64,000 nt of DNA, taken from contig NZ_NHSJ01000038.1 in NCBI RefSeq assembly GCF_002937075.1, positions 1 to 64,000 on the forward strand. The letters are read 5' to 3'. This DNA comes from Rhodoblastus sphagnicola. GTDB lineage: Bacteria > Pseudomonadota > Alphaproteobacteria > Rhizobiales > Beijerinckiaceae. The notes beneath the pieces were generated by a model. The model had not been told where the DNA came from and did no database searches. It was given only the letters and a program-made list of their open reading frames with translations. Of the stretch, positions 24,488 to 33,076 are shown piece after piece. The number at the start of each line of letters is the position of its first letter. Position 1 is the first letter of the stretch. Made by a program: the position numbers and the translations under genes.

Positions 24488-26671
24488 TCACGCCGCGCGC
24501 AATTTCTCGTCGCGTTCGTTCTCGGGCAAACGCCGTGCAGAAGCCCCCTCTGGCGCCGGATCTACCTTCGCGGCTTCAGAAAACCGCAAAAGGCATTGGC
24601 GCATGAACTTTGCCATCTTGAGTTGTTTCTGGTGACGCCTTCTTCTCGAAGGGAAGAGCCAAAGCAATATACGCTTGAAGCGGATTGCGCGCATCAGCAG
24701 TTTGAGCGCCTTGGCGACGACGATCAAATGCTCGTTGCGCGCGCCGAGTTCGGGATTGAAAGAAATAGGCAGAACACCTTCCGCGCTTTCAAACGCCTGC
24801 TGTGCGCGATGCGCCTCGTCGGCCTTGGCCTTGTGATCGATCGCATTCTCGCCAAGGATTTCGAAATATTTCTGCGCCGCGGCGAAATAGGCGGGATTTT
24901 CGACCAGCCAGCGGAAGATGGCGGCTATGGCGTTGTCCTGCCGGCCGACATAGAGCACGCCAAGACCATGGGAGTGCATGAAGGCCAAGCCGAGATAACG
25001 CGCCCGCAATTCGCGCCAGAACTGCCACACCCCGAAATTGCGCTCGTGGACGTTGATGTCGTGGAAGATGACGATTCCAGTGTCCGACATCTTGCTCAGC
25101 CAGGTATCGAAATCATCCTTGACGGCGTCATAGGTGTGATAGCCGTCGATGTGGAGCAAATCGATCGATCCATCGTCGAAACAGTCGCGCGCGTGGGAGA
25201 ACATGCCCTGGATGAACCGGGCGTCGGGGTAGTCGCGCCCGAGGTTGCGCTTGAACTCGTCGAACACGCTGGAATCGTGGAAGGAGGCGTGGGGGTCGCC
25301 GACCCACGAATCGACCGCGACACATTCGGTTTCGGTCTGGAGATGTCGGGCGACCTGACAGCCCGCGAAAAAGCTCATGCCATTGTGGACGCCAAGTTCG
25401 ACGAAGCGACGCGGTCGCGCCACGGCGAAAATCCCGAACAACACCGGGATGAGACGCGACCAGGCGGAAAGAGTTGCGAACGCCACGGGGAGCAGCGTGG
25501 TTTCCAGCGTCTTCGACAGCAGGGACGGTATGGCCTCAGGCCCCAGCTGCGGCGCGACGGCGGGGTTCGCGGGCGGCAGCGACGCAAATCGTTCATACAG
25601 GGGTTGCATGCGCCCGGACATCGGCTGGGCGACAATTCGCAATTCGCCGCCTTCGATGGCGGCCCCCACCGCCGCGTTGCGGACGAAGCCGGGATCGCGC
25701 CACTTGATCTCGGCGTCCGCCGCCAGGGTTGCGCCGATGCTTGTCGCGTCGTCCCGCATCTCCGGCGCGCGGTCGCGCAGATAAGCGGGAAGTCGCCTCA
25801 CCGGCCAATCCAGCGCCGCCGGATCGACGACCTGGAGCTTCGCGTTGTTCTGCCCGTATTCAGCCGCGATGGCGTTGAGATAACCGACCGAACTCTCGAT
25901 ATTCTCGATCAGATCGAGGATCGTCGAGACGTGACTGCCTTCGCCGTCGCGCACATTATGCTTGCTGCGCAGGAAGCGCAGGCTGTTGGTCATCTTGTAT
26001 TTGAGACGCTCACGCGAGCGCACGGGCACATGCAGCAACGGCATTCCGATGATCGGCGCGGCTGGAGTCCCGTCATTGCAGGGACTGATGGTATGGTTGC
26101 CCTCGGCGAGTGTCGCGTCGGGATTGTTGTGGAAATAGAGACTGGAGACCGCGACCTTGCAGTAAGGCGATGTCCGACCGGTCCAACGGAAGTTCTGGCC
26201 GAGATCGAAGGAAGAGAAGTCGGAATAAGACGATGGAACGAGATTGATCCACGGCATGGATAAAACTTCACTGCCGAAGCCCCGCAGGTATTCTTCCAGC
26301 TCGAAACGGCTCTCAACCGCCAAGAACTCGTCCGCATCCAGAAAAAACATCCAGTCCACTCCGGCGCGCAGGGCTTTGCGCGCCAGACAATTCATCATGG
26401 CGGCCTGGTACTTTTCCTTGGTCTTGCAGGTGAGCAGCGTTATGTTCTTGTGTTCTTCAGATGCCTTGATGAGCATCTCTTGGGTGCCATCGGTGCTCAA
26501 AACGTCTATAAATGTGAATTGATCAAACAGTTCCGCAGCCTGATGGACAAACGCCTCCATGACGTCGGCTTCATTTCGAACCATCGAAAATCCATGAATC
26601 GTCAATCGTGACGGTTGGATCAATTTAGCTTGACCTGCGTCAACTACATTCAAAACAACCTCCAGAGACAT
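24488..26671 (-). CDS. Glycosyltransferase-methyltransferase fusion protein
   Basis: A 727-residue protein. The N-terminal GT2-like domain has MVRNEADV and the intact DxD-type motif FFLDADEF at residues 111-116. The central methyltransferase domain shows RRFVELGVHNGMSFF, then LLHIDGYHTYD (residues 505-515) and IVIFHDIN, the pattern of Methyltransf_24 / cephalosporin-hydroxylase-like enzymes. The C-terminal 100 residues are basic and helical. It likely both transfers and methylates a sugar. The ATG at 26671 aligns with its paralogue's start; a GTG at 26701 is possible. Confidence 0.86.
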   Translation of the reverse strand: MSLEVVLNVVDAGQAKLIQPSRLTIHGFSMVRNEADVMEAFVHQAAELFDQFTFIDVLSTDGTQEMLIKASEEHKNITLLTCKTKEKYQAAMMNCLARKALRAGVDWMFFLDADEFLAVESRFELEEYLRGFGSEVLSMPWINLVPSSYSDFSSFDLGQNFRWTGRTSPYCKVAVSSLYFHNNPDATLAEGNHTISPCNDGTPAAPIIGMPLLHVPVRSRERLKYKMTNSLRFLRSKHNVRDGEGSHVSTILDLIENIESSVGYLNAIAAEYGQNNAKLQVVDPAALDWPVRRLPAYLRDRAPEMRDDATSIGATLAADAEIKWRDPGFVRNAAVGAAIEGGELRIVAQPMSGRMQPLYERFASLPPANPAVAPQLGPEAIPSLLSKTLETTLLPVAFATLSAWSRLIPVLFGIFAVARPRRFVELGVHNGMSFFAGCQVARHLQTETECVAVDSWVGDPHASFHDSSVFDEFKRNLGRDYPDARFIQGMFSHARDCFDDGSIDLLHIDGYHTYDAVKDDFDTWLSKMSDTGIVIFHDINVHERNFGVWQFWRELRARYLGLAFMHSHGLGVLYVGRQDNAIAAIFRWLVENPAYFAAAQKYFEILGENAIDHKAKADEAHRAQQAFESAEGVLPISFNPELGARNEHLIVVAKALKLLMRAIRFKRILLWLFPSRRRRHQKQLKMAKFMRQCLLRFSEAAKVDPAPEGASARRLPENERDEKLRAA

Positions 26672-26701
26672 GGGTCGCGATGCGCACGCCCCACCTTTCA
26701 C

Positions 26702-26923
26702 GACGCCCTAAAACTGCGCAGTTGGTTAATGGACATCCGAGCTCACGTCAATAAAGGTCGGGAATCGCGCGCGGCTAAACCTTGGCGGAGCGCGCACAAC
26801 CTCGTGGCTGTGACCGCCGAAATCAAGGCAGACCAAGGCCGGACACTCCATCATGACGCCATCGCCTTGCGGTTCGAGGATGACGCCAAGGTTCCAAGCC
26901 AAGGTCGTCGCCCGCATGGAGTC
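26702..26923. other. Upstream region of the fusion gene
   Basis: No confident gene. A minus-strand frame at 26726-26917 (63 codons) begins with ATG and contains several hydrophobic and cysteine residues, but has no recognised family and no clear ribosome binding site. The promoter of the GT-methyltransferase gene should lie here. Confidence 0.4.
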
Positions 26924-27039
26924 ATACGAAATCCGAATGATCCATTGTTGATTTCGTATTCTGCTCGCGCGGAACTCCGCTTCTGTGATCCAAGGAATTC
27001 CGCGCGATTGTGTTTCCGCGAATCGCGCTCCAGCGGAAA
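26924..27039 (+). repeat. Structured intergenic repeat, copy A (three hairpins)
   Basis: Three hairpins in a row: 26924-26959 (ATACGAAATC with GATTTCGTAT), 26966-27006 (CGCGCGGAA with TTCCGCGCG) and 27013-27039 (TTTCCGC with GCGGAAA). A clearly homologous element lies at 61913-62033 in the same orientation. Differences between the copies in hairpins 1 and 3 are paired, so pairing is preserved. The element sits between a minus-strand coding gene and tRNA-Leu. It resembles no insertion sequence, and no open frame fits it. Confidence 0.75.
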
Positions 27040-27293
27040 TCGCGCCCTTCCGCCGGTCTAGCGGCGCCGCCACGCTTGAAGCATCCCGCGAAAGGGGACG
27101 TCGATTTTGCGAACAGGATAGACGCGTTCAAACGACTCGGAAGCTTGCCCGACTTTAGGTCACGCGGGCCAAAGCTGCAAACGCGCACGATGCAAGGCTT
27201 GCTCTATCGAAGAAGGACTTGCCTGCATCAAAGAAGGCGGGGCGCCCGAAAGTGTAGCCCCCTGCCCCGGCCGAGGACTGACGCCTCAAGCTA
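27040..27293. other. Non-coding stretch before tRNA-Leu, with a tRNA-like fragment
   Basis: No gene seen. Bases 27273-27295 (AGGACTGACGCCTCAAGCTA) closely resemble the anticodon arm of the neighbouring tRNA-Leu gene (AGGACTAGCACCTCAAGCTA at 27380-27399), in the same orientation. This could be a remnant of tRNA duplication or of an integration site, or chance. Confidence 0.4.
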
Positions 27294-27324
27294 AGAAAAA
27301 TCCCTTCGGTTCAACGCCGAAGGG
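27294..27324 (-). terminator. Rho-independent terminator of tRNA-Leu
   Basis: Stem CCCTTCGG/CCGAAGGG with a seven-base loop (27302-27324), followed on the minus strand by a run of five T residues (ATTTTTC). It lies 16 bases after the CCA end of tRNA-Leu, the expected position for its terminator. Confidence 0.85.
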
Positions 27325-27340
27325 CTCAATCTGTATTGAA

Positions 27341-27427
27341 TGGTGCGGCCAAGAGGACTCGAACCTCCACCCCGTTTCCAGGACTAGCACCTCAAGCTAG
27401 CGCGTCTACCAGTTCCGCCATGGCCGC
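27341..27427 (-). tRNA. tRNA-Leu (anticodon GAG)
   Basis: An 87-base class II tRNA including an encoded CCA end. The acceptor stem pairs GCGGCCA with TGGCCGC. The anticodon arm is CTAGC-TTGAGGT-GCTAG with GAG in the loop, which reads CUC and CUU leucine codons. The T arm contains GGTTCGAGTCC. A short variable arm follows the anticodon stem (TCCTGGAAACGGG region), as expected for leucine tRNAs. A terminator follows directly. Confidence 0.96.
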
Positions 27428-28209
27428 GAAGAATTGCGCGAAACAGCCGCGCAATCGGTAGGTGCGTCGTCTAACAAATCGACCTCGGGCTGGCAAGCGT
27501 CTGATCGCGGAATTTTCCGCTTTGAACATTTTTCGCGCCGAAAGCGCGATTTAACGCAAAGGAGGCGCGCGCGGCGCACGTCTTCACGAACCTCGCGGAC
27601 CTTGCCGCGAGAGGACAGGACGGGCCGACGGCATCCATTATGCGCCAGCGATGAGGTGAGTCCGAGGAACGCGCCATCATGTCCGAGGCGGCCGACGTTT
27701 CCATGCCGTTGAGGACGCCCAATGCGTCGGGCCGGAGTAGGTCGCCAAAGCAGGTAGCCAATTCCGAACAGCAGGCGGAAGTCCGAGCCCGATCGGCAAG
27801 CGACGGTCCGGGTATTTCAGCGGCGGCGGCTCTGGGAAAGGCGAATCGCCATCGTGCGACGAGCCGGTTCTTCGCGACAAGGACGGAGTCGTCATCCGAA
27901 GGACGCCGGCCGGCAAAACCCGCCGGTCTGGATCAAGCGCGCTTCACCGCGCCGATCGTCTTGCTCATGGAAAAGTTTGGAGGCACGGCAATCGGGCGGG
28001 CCGCTCGCCGCGCGCCATGCCGAGTCGCGCGAATGATTCGATGATCTGTCTATACACAGACCGACACATGGACGCCCTACGGCGACGATATCAGGGAGCC
28101 TGGAGCCTCAACCCGCATCGCGTCGCCGTGGATGAGACGGTCGCGCCGAGTGCGGAGTCCTCCGGGGACTCCGCCAAGTTGGGGGAGCCGCGAAGTGGGC
28201 GCGCGCCCC
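27428..28209. other. Gene-poor region
   Basis: About 780 bases in which no frame could be supported. Open frames overlap on both strands, have no ribosome binding site, and give Arg/Ser/Pro-rich translations typical of GC-rich non-coding DNA. The tRNA-Leu promoter should lie just above 27427. Confidence 0.5.
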
Positions 28210-28425
28210 TCAGGAGCGGCGCACCGTCTTGATCGCCGCCATCGGATGACCCGAACGCAGGGCGATCTCGCGATCCTGCTCCTCAAGAAAAGCCCGCGCT
28301 GGTTCATCGCCATCGAGGCCGCTGAGAATTTCCCTGGGAACGCGCCGGTTGGATCGTGTGGCGCCGTCTTCATAGATGACGTCGAAAAAGACGAATTCGC
28401 TCTTCGAGCCAGGTTTACGCGCCAT
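28210..28425 (-). CDS. Small conserved hypothetical protein
   Basis: A 71-residue protein (MARKPGSKSEFVFFDVIY, then RVPREILSGLDGDEPA and FLEEQDREIALRSG). It looks like a short conserved protein found across Rhizobiales, recognised by its overall pattern rather than any named family. It has a likely beta N-terminus and a charged C-terminal helix. The ATG at 28425 is the clear start. It precedes no other gene on its strand within 780 bases and lies downstream of rpsU, which may share its promoter. Confidence 0.75.
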   Translation of the reverse strand: MARKPGSKSEFVFFDVIYEDGATRSNRRVPREILSGLDGDEPARAFLEEQDREIALRSGHPMAAIKTVRRS

Positions 28426-28506
28426 GGTTCAACTCTCCGCATCGCCGCCTTGTCGCGTGGCGCCTTCATCGGCCACGCGACGCTTCAAGCACATCATCAC
28501 GACGCT

Positions 28507-28782
28507 TTACGACGCTTTTGCCGCGATCGCGCCCGGTTCCGCCTTCGCGTCGCGCAAGGGCTTGCGCTTGGGCTTTGGCAACAGGCCTTCATACTGCGCC
28601 TTCTTGCGCGCCTGCTTGCGCGCCCGCCGAATCGCATCCGCGTGTTCCCGCGTGCGTTTCTCCGAGGGTTTCTCGTAAGCGCGGCGCTGCTTCATTTCGC
28701 GAAAGAGGCCTTCACGCTGCATCTTCTTCTTCAGCACACGAAGCGCCTGTTCGACATTGTTGTCGCGAACCAATACCTGCAT
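28507..28782 (-). CDS. rpsU: 30S ribosomal protein S21
   Basis: A 91-residue S21 of the small ribosomal subunit. The core [20 protein letters not shown] is followed by the family's [20 protein letters not shown]. The C-terminus then extends for about 30 basic and alanine-rich residues, as in alphaproteobacteria. The start is the ATG at 28782; upstream sequence in the same frame is non-coding. Alphaproteobacteria often carry more than one S21 gene, frequently near cold-shock genes as here. Confidence 0.96.
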   Translation of the reverse strand: MQVLVRDNNVEQALRVLKKKMQREGLFREMKQRRAYEKPSEKRTREHADAIRRARKQARKKAQYEGLLPKPKRKPLRDAKAEPGAIAAKAS

Positions 28783-29003
28783 GAAACATCCGATCCTTGC
28801 GTCAGTGGGGCGCTCCGCCAAATGGCCGCGCCAAGCGCGACACCGGGCGTCCGCGTCCCGTTCAATATGATTTTCGCCTCGCCCTTCAGGCGATCGCCGC
28901 ATGCGGGGGATTGGGGAAACCGGGTCGCGAACCAGAGCGCCGTTTCCGCCACGCGCCCAACGACGACAACGCGCGGCCTGGGCGCAGCGCCTGAAACGCC
29001 GGC

Positions 29004-29231
29004 TTACTTGCGCGCGCGTTCGAGCAGCACTTCGATCACGACACGCTCGTAACCTTCTTGCTCACTCTTGATTCTGTATTGCAGTCCCGCCCCTCCATCG
29101 GGGAGGAGTCGCGTGACCTTGAACAGGGTCTGGTCCGACTTGCCAACCAGGGTCACCAAGGTTCCAAGTGCGAATTTGTGCGCCGCGGCCGAAACGTTCG
29201 GCCTCGCGGTGTCGGCCGTGGGTCTCCGCAT
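29004..29231 (-). CDS. Small conserved hypothetical protein
   Basis: A 75-residue protein starting at the ATG at 29231. After a short disordered N-terminus it reads [33 protein letters not shown] and [11 protein letters not shown], an all-beta SH3-like pattern seen in small rhizobial hypothetical proteins. A GTG four codons upstream is an alternative start. It lies upstream of rpsU on the same strand, 221 bases away. Function is unknown. Confidence 0.72.
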   Translation of the reverse strand: MRRPTADTARPNVSAAAHKFALGTLVTLVGKSDQTLFKVTRLLPDGGAGLQYRIKSEQEGYERVVIEVLLERARK

Positions 29232-29418
29232 GATGTCGCGCACGAGATGTCCTTTCGACTGCCCGTTCGAACGTTCGCCGATCCCGGTGAGCCCCGATGA
29301 CCCGCGTCGCTTCCCGCAAACGGGAAGGAGAAGCCTCGAGCGCCGCCCAAGGCTTCCAGATCTCACGCCGCGTCGCGTCCGCGCATTCGTGGAGCGACGA
29401 CGCGGTTGAGAGAAGGAT

Positions 29419-29631
29419 TCAGCCCACGGTCTGAAGTTTCGAGGCCGAAGACTTGCCGGTGCGGCGGTCGGCGATCAGCTCGTAGCTGACCTTCTCGCCT
29501 TCCCGGAGACCCGTGAGACCCGCCTGTTCGACGGCGCTGATGTGCACGAACACATCCTTGCTTCCGTCGTCGGGCTGGATGAAACCAAAGCCCTTTTGCC
29601 CATTGAACCATTTCACGGTGCCGGTAGCCAT
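29419..29631 (-). CDS. Cold-shock protein (CspA family)
   Basis: A 70-residue single-stranded nucleic-acid-binding protein acting as RNA chaperone. RNP1 (KGFGFIQ) and RNP2 (VFVHISAV) are intact. The ATG at 29631 gives the standard [10 protein letters not shown] start. The C-terminus ([15 protein letters not shown]) matches the paralogue at 31357. Whether it is cold-induced cannot be seen; the 255 bases upstream have room for the long leader common in csp genes. Confidence 0.95.
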   Translation of the reverse strand: MATGTVKWFNGQKGFGFIQPDDGSKDVFVHISAVEQAGLTGLREGEKVSYELIADRRTGKSSASKLQTVG

Positions 29632-29886
29632 GCGTAGACGCTCCATTGAGCAAGATTGAACGTGGCGCACCGACTGAGATGCGCCATTCTTATCGATGTG
29701 TTTTAGAGGAGATCGTCAGCTGCGTTGAAAACGCACGGCCAAGTCGTCGGCCTAAAAGTTCGATGTCTCATAGATAACGCGTGTCGACCGCGAAAACAAG
29801 GGCGGGCGATGATTTTCATGATTTGGGATCGATCTTGATTGGGATCGATCTTGGGCAATCGCCGAAGCGGTCGCCCCCCGACGGGT

Positions 29887-30941
29887 TCAAACGGCGCGGA
29901 TGACTGTCATCGGAGGCGTGTCGGAGGGCTCCGAGGGCTGCTTCGAAACGCAATCGCGAGGGCATGGGGCCCTGAACTGGCACGTCGCCGAATCGCCATC
30001 GGAAGGGCAGGTGCGGTTCCTGCCAAGCGCCTTCGCCCGATACAGCGCCTGATCGGCGAAGCGGATGAGATCATCGGCACGGCCGCCTGGCGACGCGACG
30101 ACGCAGGCGACGCCGATCGACGCGGTGACAAACAAACTCGCGGTGTTGCCCGGATGGCGGATTTCCCTCGCCTCGACGGATTTGCGCAGGTTTTCGGCGA
30201 CGTCCCATGCGCCGGCGATGTCCGTGGCCGGGAGGATGAGAGCGAACTCCTCGCCGCCATAGCGCGCGGGAAGATCGTCGGCGCCTTGGACGACGCTCGC
30301 GATGACTTTCGCGATCGCCTCCAGGCGCTTGTCGCCTCCGGCATGCCCAAAATTGTCGTTGAAGCGCTTGAAATGGTCGATGTCGATCATCAGCAGGGAC
30401 AAGGGCGCCCCTCTGCGACTGGATCGCCCCCATTCCTTGGCGAGCACATCGTCGAAAGTCCGGCGATTGGGAAGCCCCGTCAAGCCGTCCAGGCCCGCGA
30501 GGGCGCGGAGCGCGGCTTCCGCGTCCTTCATCGCGGTCATGTCGCGGATGGATTCCATCACGCCGATAAGATTGCCGTCGGGATCGATGATCGGTCCGGC
30601 TTCGGCGGTCAGATCGACACGTCGTCCCGTGAAGGGAAGATCGCACCAGGCCTCGACGACAAGCGCGCCTTTGGCCACCTTTGAATCGGCATAGGCGACG
30701 TAATATTCGGGCGCCCATTCGACGGCGTCGTTCAACACCAGATCCGCGACGGACGGACGCTCGGAACTGTAAAACGCCCTCCAGTGGGTCTTGGTGTTGA
30801 GGACCTCGGTGGCGGGCAGGCCCGTCAGGACCACGCAGGCGCGATTCCAAACTATGACCTTGCCGCCAGGGCCAAAAGGACAAAGTTGGGAGCGACATAC
30901 TGATCCAGCATGGCGGGCAAGGCGTAGGAGATCGTGTTCAT
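29887..30941 (-). pseudogene. PAS-GGDEF diguanylate cyclase interrupted by a one-base frameshift
   Basis: The gene begins with ATG at 30941 (MNTISYALPAMLDQYVAP) and enters a TAG stop after about 28 codons. Shifting one base at 30871-30880, where the minus strand has TTTT and TTTTT would restore the frame, continues a PAS domain (KVIVWNRACVVLTGLP) and a GGDEF domain. The active site is RYGGEEF, so the catalytic core is intact, but the I-site arginine (RxxD) is replaced by glycine (GADD). The downstream frame could still start internally at a GTG (30834). A sequencing error in the short homopolymer is as likely as true inactivation. Confidence 0.82.
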
Positions 30942-31356
30942 GCGCGGCGCGGCCACCAAAGGAAATACAACTTTGGGTTGTATATGTGAAAAAACCGCCC
31001 GCCCCTTCGTCGTGCGAATCGAAGGTCGCCCGCGGTCACCCTGTGTTTCGGCAAGCGCGCGATCCTGGCGGTGGCGGCAAGACCAATCGGCTGTTGGGTG
31101 AAGCTGCGCCGTGGGTTGCGCGCATCGCCAAGCCGAGCCCGCGGTTGCTGGACTGCGCCTTTTTAATATTAAGAAGTTTTTCACTTGTAAAACTAATGGG
31201 ACTGTCTATATTGAGGAAGTCGAACGGTGGCTTTCAGGCATAGTTTCTGAGGAAATTACTCGCGATCGCCCCACACATATCCTGCTAAAAAGTGCAATTT
31301 CGACTGCCGGCGATCACGCCAGCATGCATTTCCGGCTTATCTAGAAAGGGGTTTCC
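30942..31356. other. Intergenic region between diguanylate cyclase and cold-shock gene
   Basis: 415 bases without a supported gene. The part nearest 31357 is A/T-rich and probably contains the promoter and a long 5' leader of the cold-shock gene. Confidence 0.5.
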
Positions 31357-31569
31357 ATGTCTCAGGGAACCGTGAAGTGGTTTAATTTCGAAAAAGGCTT
31401 TGGGTTCATCGCGCCGGATGGTGGCGGTCAGGACGCCTTTGTCCATGTCAGCGCGGTCGAGCGCGCCGGCATCAGCCAGTTGCGGGAGGGCGACAAGGTC
31501 TCCTTCGAGCTGGTCGCGGACCGCAGGACCGGCAAAATGTCGGCCGAAAAGCTTGAAATCGTGACCTGA
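31357..31569 (+). CDS. Cold-shock protein (CspA family)
   Basis: A 70-residue paralogue of the protein at 29419, with KGFGFIA (RNP1) and AFVHVSAV (RNP2) intact. The ATG at 31357 follows GAAAGGGG at a good distance. The promoter region upstream is A/T-rich for about 180 bases, consistent with the long untranslated leader of cold-shock genes. The sequence [17 protein letters not shown]-like segment aligns with CspA; differences from the paralogue are mostly in surface residues. Confidence 0.95.
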   Translation: MSQGTVKWFNFEKGFGFIAPDGGGQDAFVHVSAVERAGISQLREGDKVSFELVADRRTGKMSAEKLEIVT

Positions 31570-31900
31570 CCTTCGCGCCGGAGTCACGCTGACCACGGAT
31601 GTAATGGCGGTCTGACTCTGGCATTTGAGGTTTCGACCTCAGAATCGGGAACTCTCCCGCGCGAAAAACGGCTCCGCGCTGGAGTTCGTTCGGTGAACTT
31701 GGTTTCATCGGGCGGTCTCCAGCTTTCTTTTTTTCATGTACTGCCCGGCTGAAGATTCGCGTCGGCGGACGCGGTCGCCGTTGATCGGAACACGCTGTTG
31801 TTCGGAAAATCCGGGCCATGTTTCGGAAATACGCCGCCGGCAAGGCTGCTTTTTCATTTTCAATCGGACGCGTCGTTCAACGACGCGAAAGGAGCGAATC
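31570..31900. other. Non-coding stretch
   Basis: 331 bases without a supported gene between the cold-shock gene and the next small protein. Only weak overlapping frames are seen on both strands. Confidence 0.5.
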
Positions 31901-32035
31901 ATGGCCAAGGAACAAAAACGCGGCAACCGTGAAGCCAAGAAGCCGAAGGCGGTAAAGCCCGCGGTCGATCCCAACCCGCCGAAAATGGCGATGGGCCAGT
32001 TGACCCCGGTCAAGGGGCCCAAAACGGCGCGTTGA
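31901..32035 (+). CDS. Very small Lys-rich conserved protein
   Basis: A 44-residue protein (MAKEQKRGNREAKKPKAVK, then a Pro-rich stretch and PVKGPKTAR). AAAGGAG sits seven bases before the ATG, a strong ribosome binding site. Short proteins with the same MAKEQKRGNREAKKPK start are common in rhizobia and usually uncharacterised. The high lysine content suggests nucleic-acid or ribosome contact, which is inference. Confidence 0.75.
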   Translation: MAKEQKRGNREAKKPKAVKPAVDPNPPKMAMGQLTPVKGPKTAR

Positions 32036-32167
32036 GGCCGAGACGCCCGCGTCGAGACAAAAATCTTCGCCTTTCCTCGCCGGCGGCGGGTGGGCCGCGA
32101 AGGGGTGCAATCGACCCGGCCGGACGCGCCGCCGCCTTGATGTCCGACGGGAAGGACAGGTGAAATC

Positions 32168-32512
32168 ATGGCTTTCAAGACCAAGGCGCTGCGCTATCTC
32201 GGGGGACTGTCGGGACGCGGCGACATCGTCCAGAACGGCAAGAAACTCGCGCCGACGACCTTCGATCTGGACGGCTATTACCGCGCGGCGGCCGGCGTTT
32301 CCGGTTGCGGCGAGATCCGCTTGGCCTCCGAAATGCTGAGAAGCCTGTTCGGTCGCAGCGACCTGCAATTGCTCACCGAGCAGGGTCAGGTCTTCGACAT
32401 CAAGTTTTCGGACCATACGCTGCCGGCCTCAAGCTGCGTCGCGCACATCGATTTGTCCGGGAATATGGATCCCGCCGACTGGCGTCGCGGCGACGCCGCG
32501 GACAACAGCTGA
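32168..32512 (+). CDS. Conserved hypothetical protein
   Basis: A 114-residue protein with an ATG start preceded by GGGAAGGACAGG. It reads as alternating beta strands (GDIVQNGKKLAP, YYRAAAGVSGCGEIRLASE, LQLLTEQGQVFDIKFSD) and ends in SSCVAHIDLSGNMD. No named family was recognised. It precedes the next hypothetical gene by only 32 bases on the same strand, which suggests an operon. No signal peptide or membrane segment. Confidence 0.65.
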   Translation: MAFKTKALRYLGGLSGRGDIVQNGKKLAPTTFDLDGYYRAAAGVSGCGEIRLASEMLRSLFGRSDLQLLTEQGQVFDIKFSDHTLPASSCVAHIDLSGNMDPADWRRGDAADNS

Positions 32513-32544
32513 AATCCGGGCCTTCAGCAAGGATTGGAAACAGC

Positions 32545-33036
32545 GTGCAAGCCTTTCCACCGCTGGGGCGAGAGTTCGAACCTTTCCTCTACGCCGTCCT
32601 CTACGAGGACGGCAATGGCATGCCCCTGACCATGGTTTCCGCGATCGCGCGCTCCGGCGCCGATCCCTGGGGCGAAGCGGCGCGCATCGCGCACATGCCG
32701 AAAACACTGGCGCTCGACGCCCTGGCGCGACTCATGCCCGACCGCAGCGGCGCCGACGCCGCACTCATCGCCGACCGCCTGTTCGCGCTGCTGCCGTCCA
32801 CACGCGAAAACAGACTCGCCTCTGCGGTGACCGCCAACGTCATGTCGGCCAACGGTTTGTCGGCGAGAGTGTTGGGCGCCGCCAAGCCGACGCCGCGCTG
32901 GAGTCCGCTGGTCCCGGCCATACTCATCCTGCTGGTCGCCGTGATGCTGATGTCCGTTTTCCGCAAGACCCAGCATTCCGACGCGTCCCAACCCGAACGG
33001 CCGGCGCCGCCTGTCGCCGACAGGGCCGATCCATAG
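32545..33036 (+). CDS. Hypothetical protein with C-terminal membrane anchor
   Basis: A 163-residue protein from a GTG at 32545 (VQAFPPLGREFEPFLYAVLYEDGNGM). About 120 soluble residues rich in alanine and leucine are followed by a single membrane segment (LVPAILILLVAVMLMSVF) and a short Pro-rich tail. The soluble part would face the cytoplasm if the anchor is C-terminal. No family was recognised. Open sequence upstream of the GTG overlaps the preceding gene in another frame and is not coding. Confidence 0.65.
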   Translation: MQAFPPLGREFEPFLYAVLYEDGNGMPLTMVSAIARSGADPWGEAARIAHMPKTLALDALARLMPDRSGADAALIADRLFALLPSTRENRLASAVTANVMSANGLSARVLGAAKPTPRWSPLVPAILILLVAVMLMSVFRKTQHSDASQPERPAPPVADRADP

Positions 33037-33076
33037 GCGGCAAGGGCCGGCGCGCTGCGATGACAGCGCCCATGCG

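Noticed and set aside
24332-26263. A long plus-strand open frame over the glycosyltransferase-methyltransferase gene
   Set aside because: Same antisense effect; the minus-strand gene has clear domains and motifs and the plus-strand translation has none.
1-26700. Wzx flippase and Wzy polymerase for the polysaccharide
   Set aside because: No protein with the expected 10-14 helix layout and family motifs was found; the 728-residue membrane protein does not resemble either.
26726-27073. Minus-strand frame of 115 codons between the fusion gene and tRNA-Leu
   Set aside because: It runs across the structured repeat and has no ribosome binding site; only its last 63 codons could conceivably be a gene.
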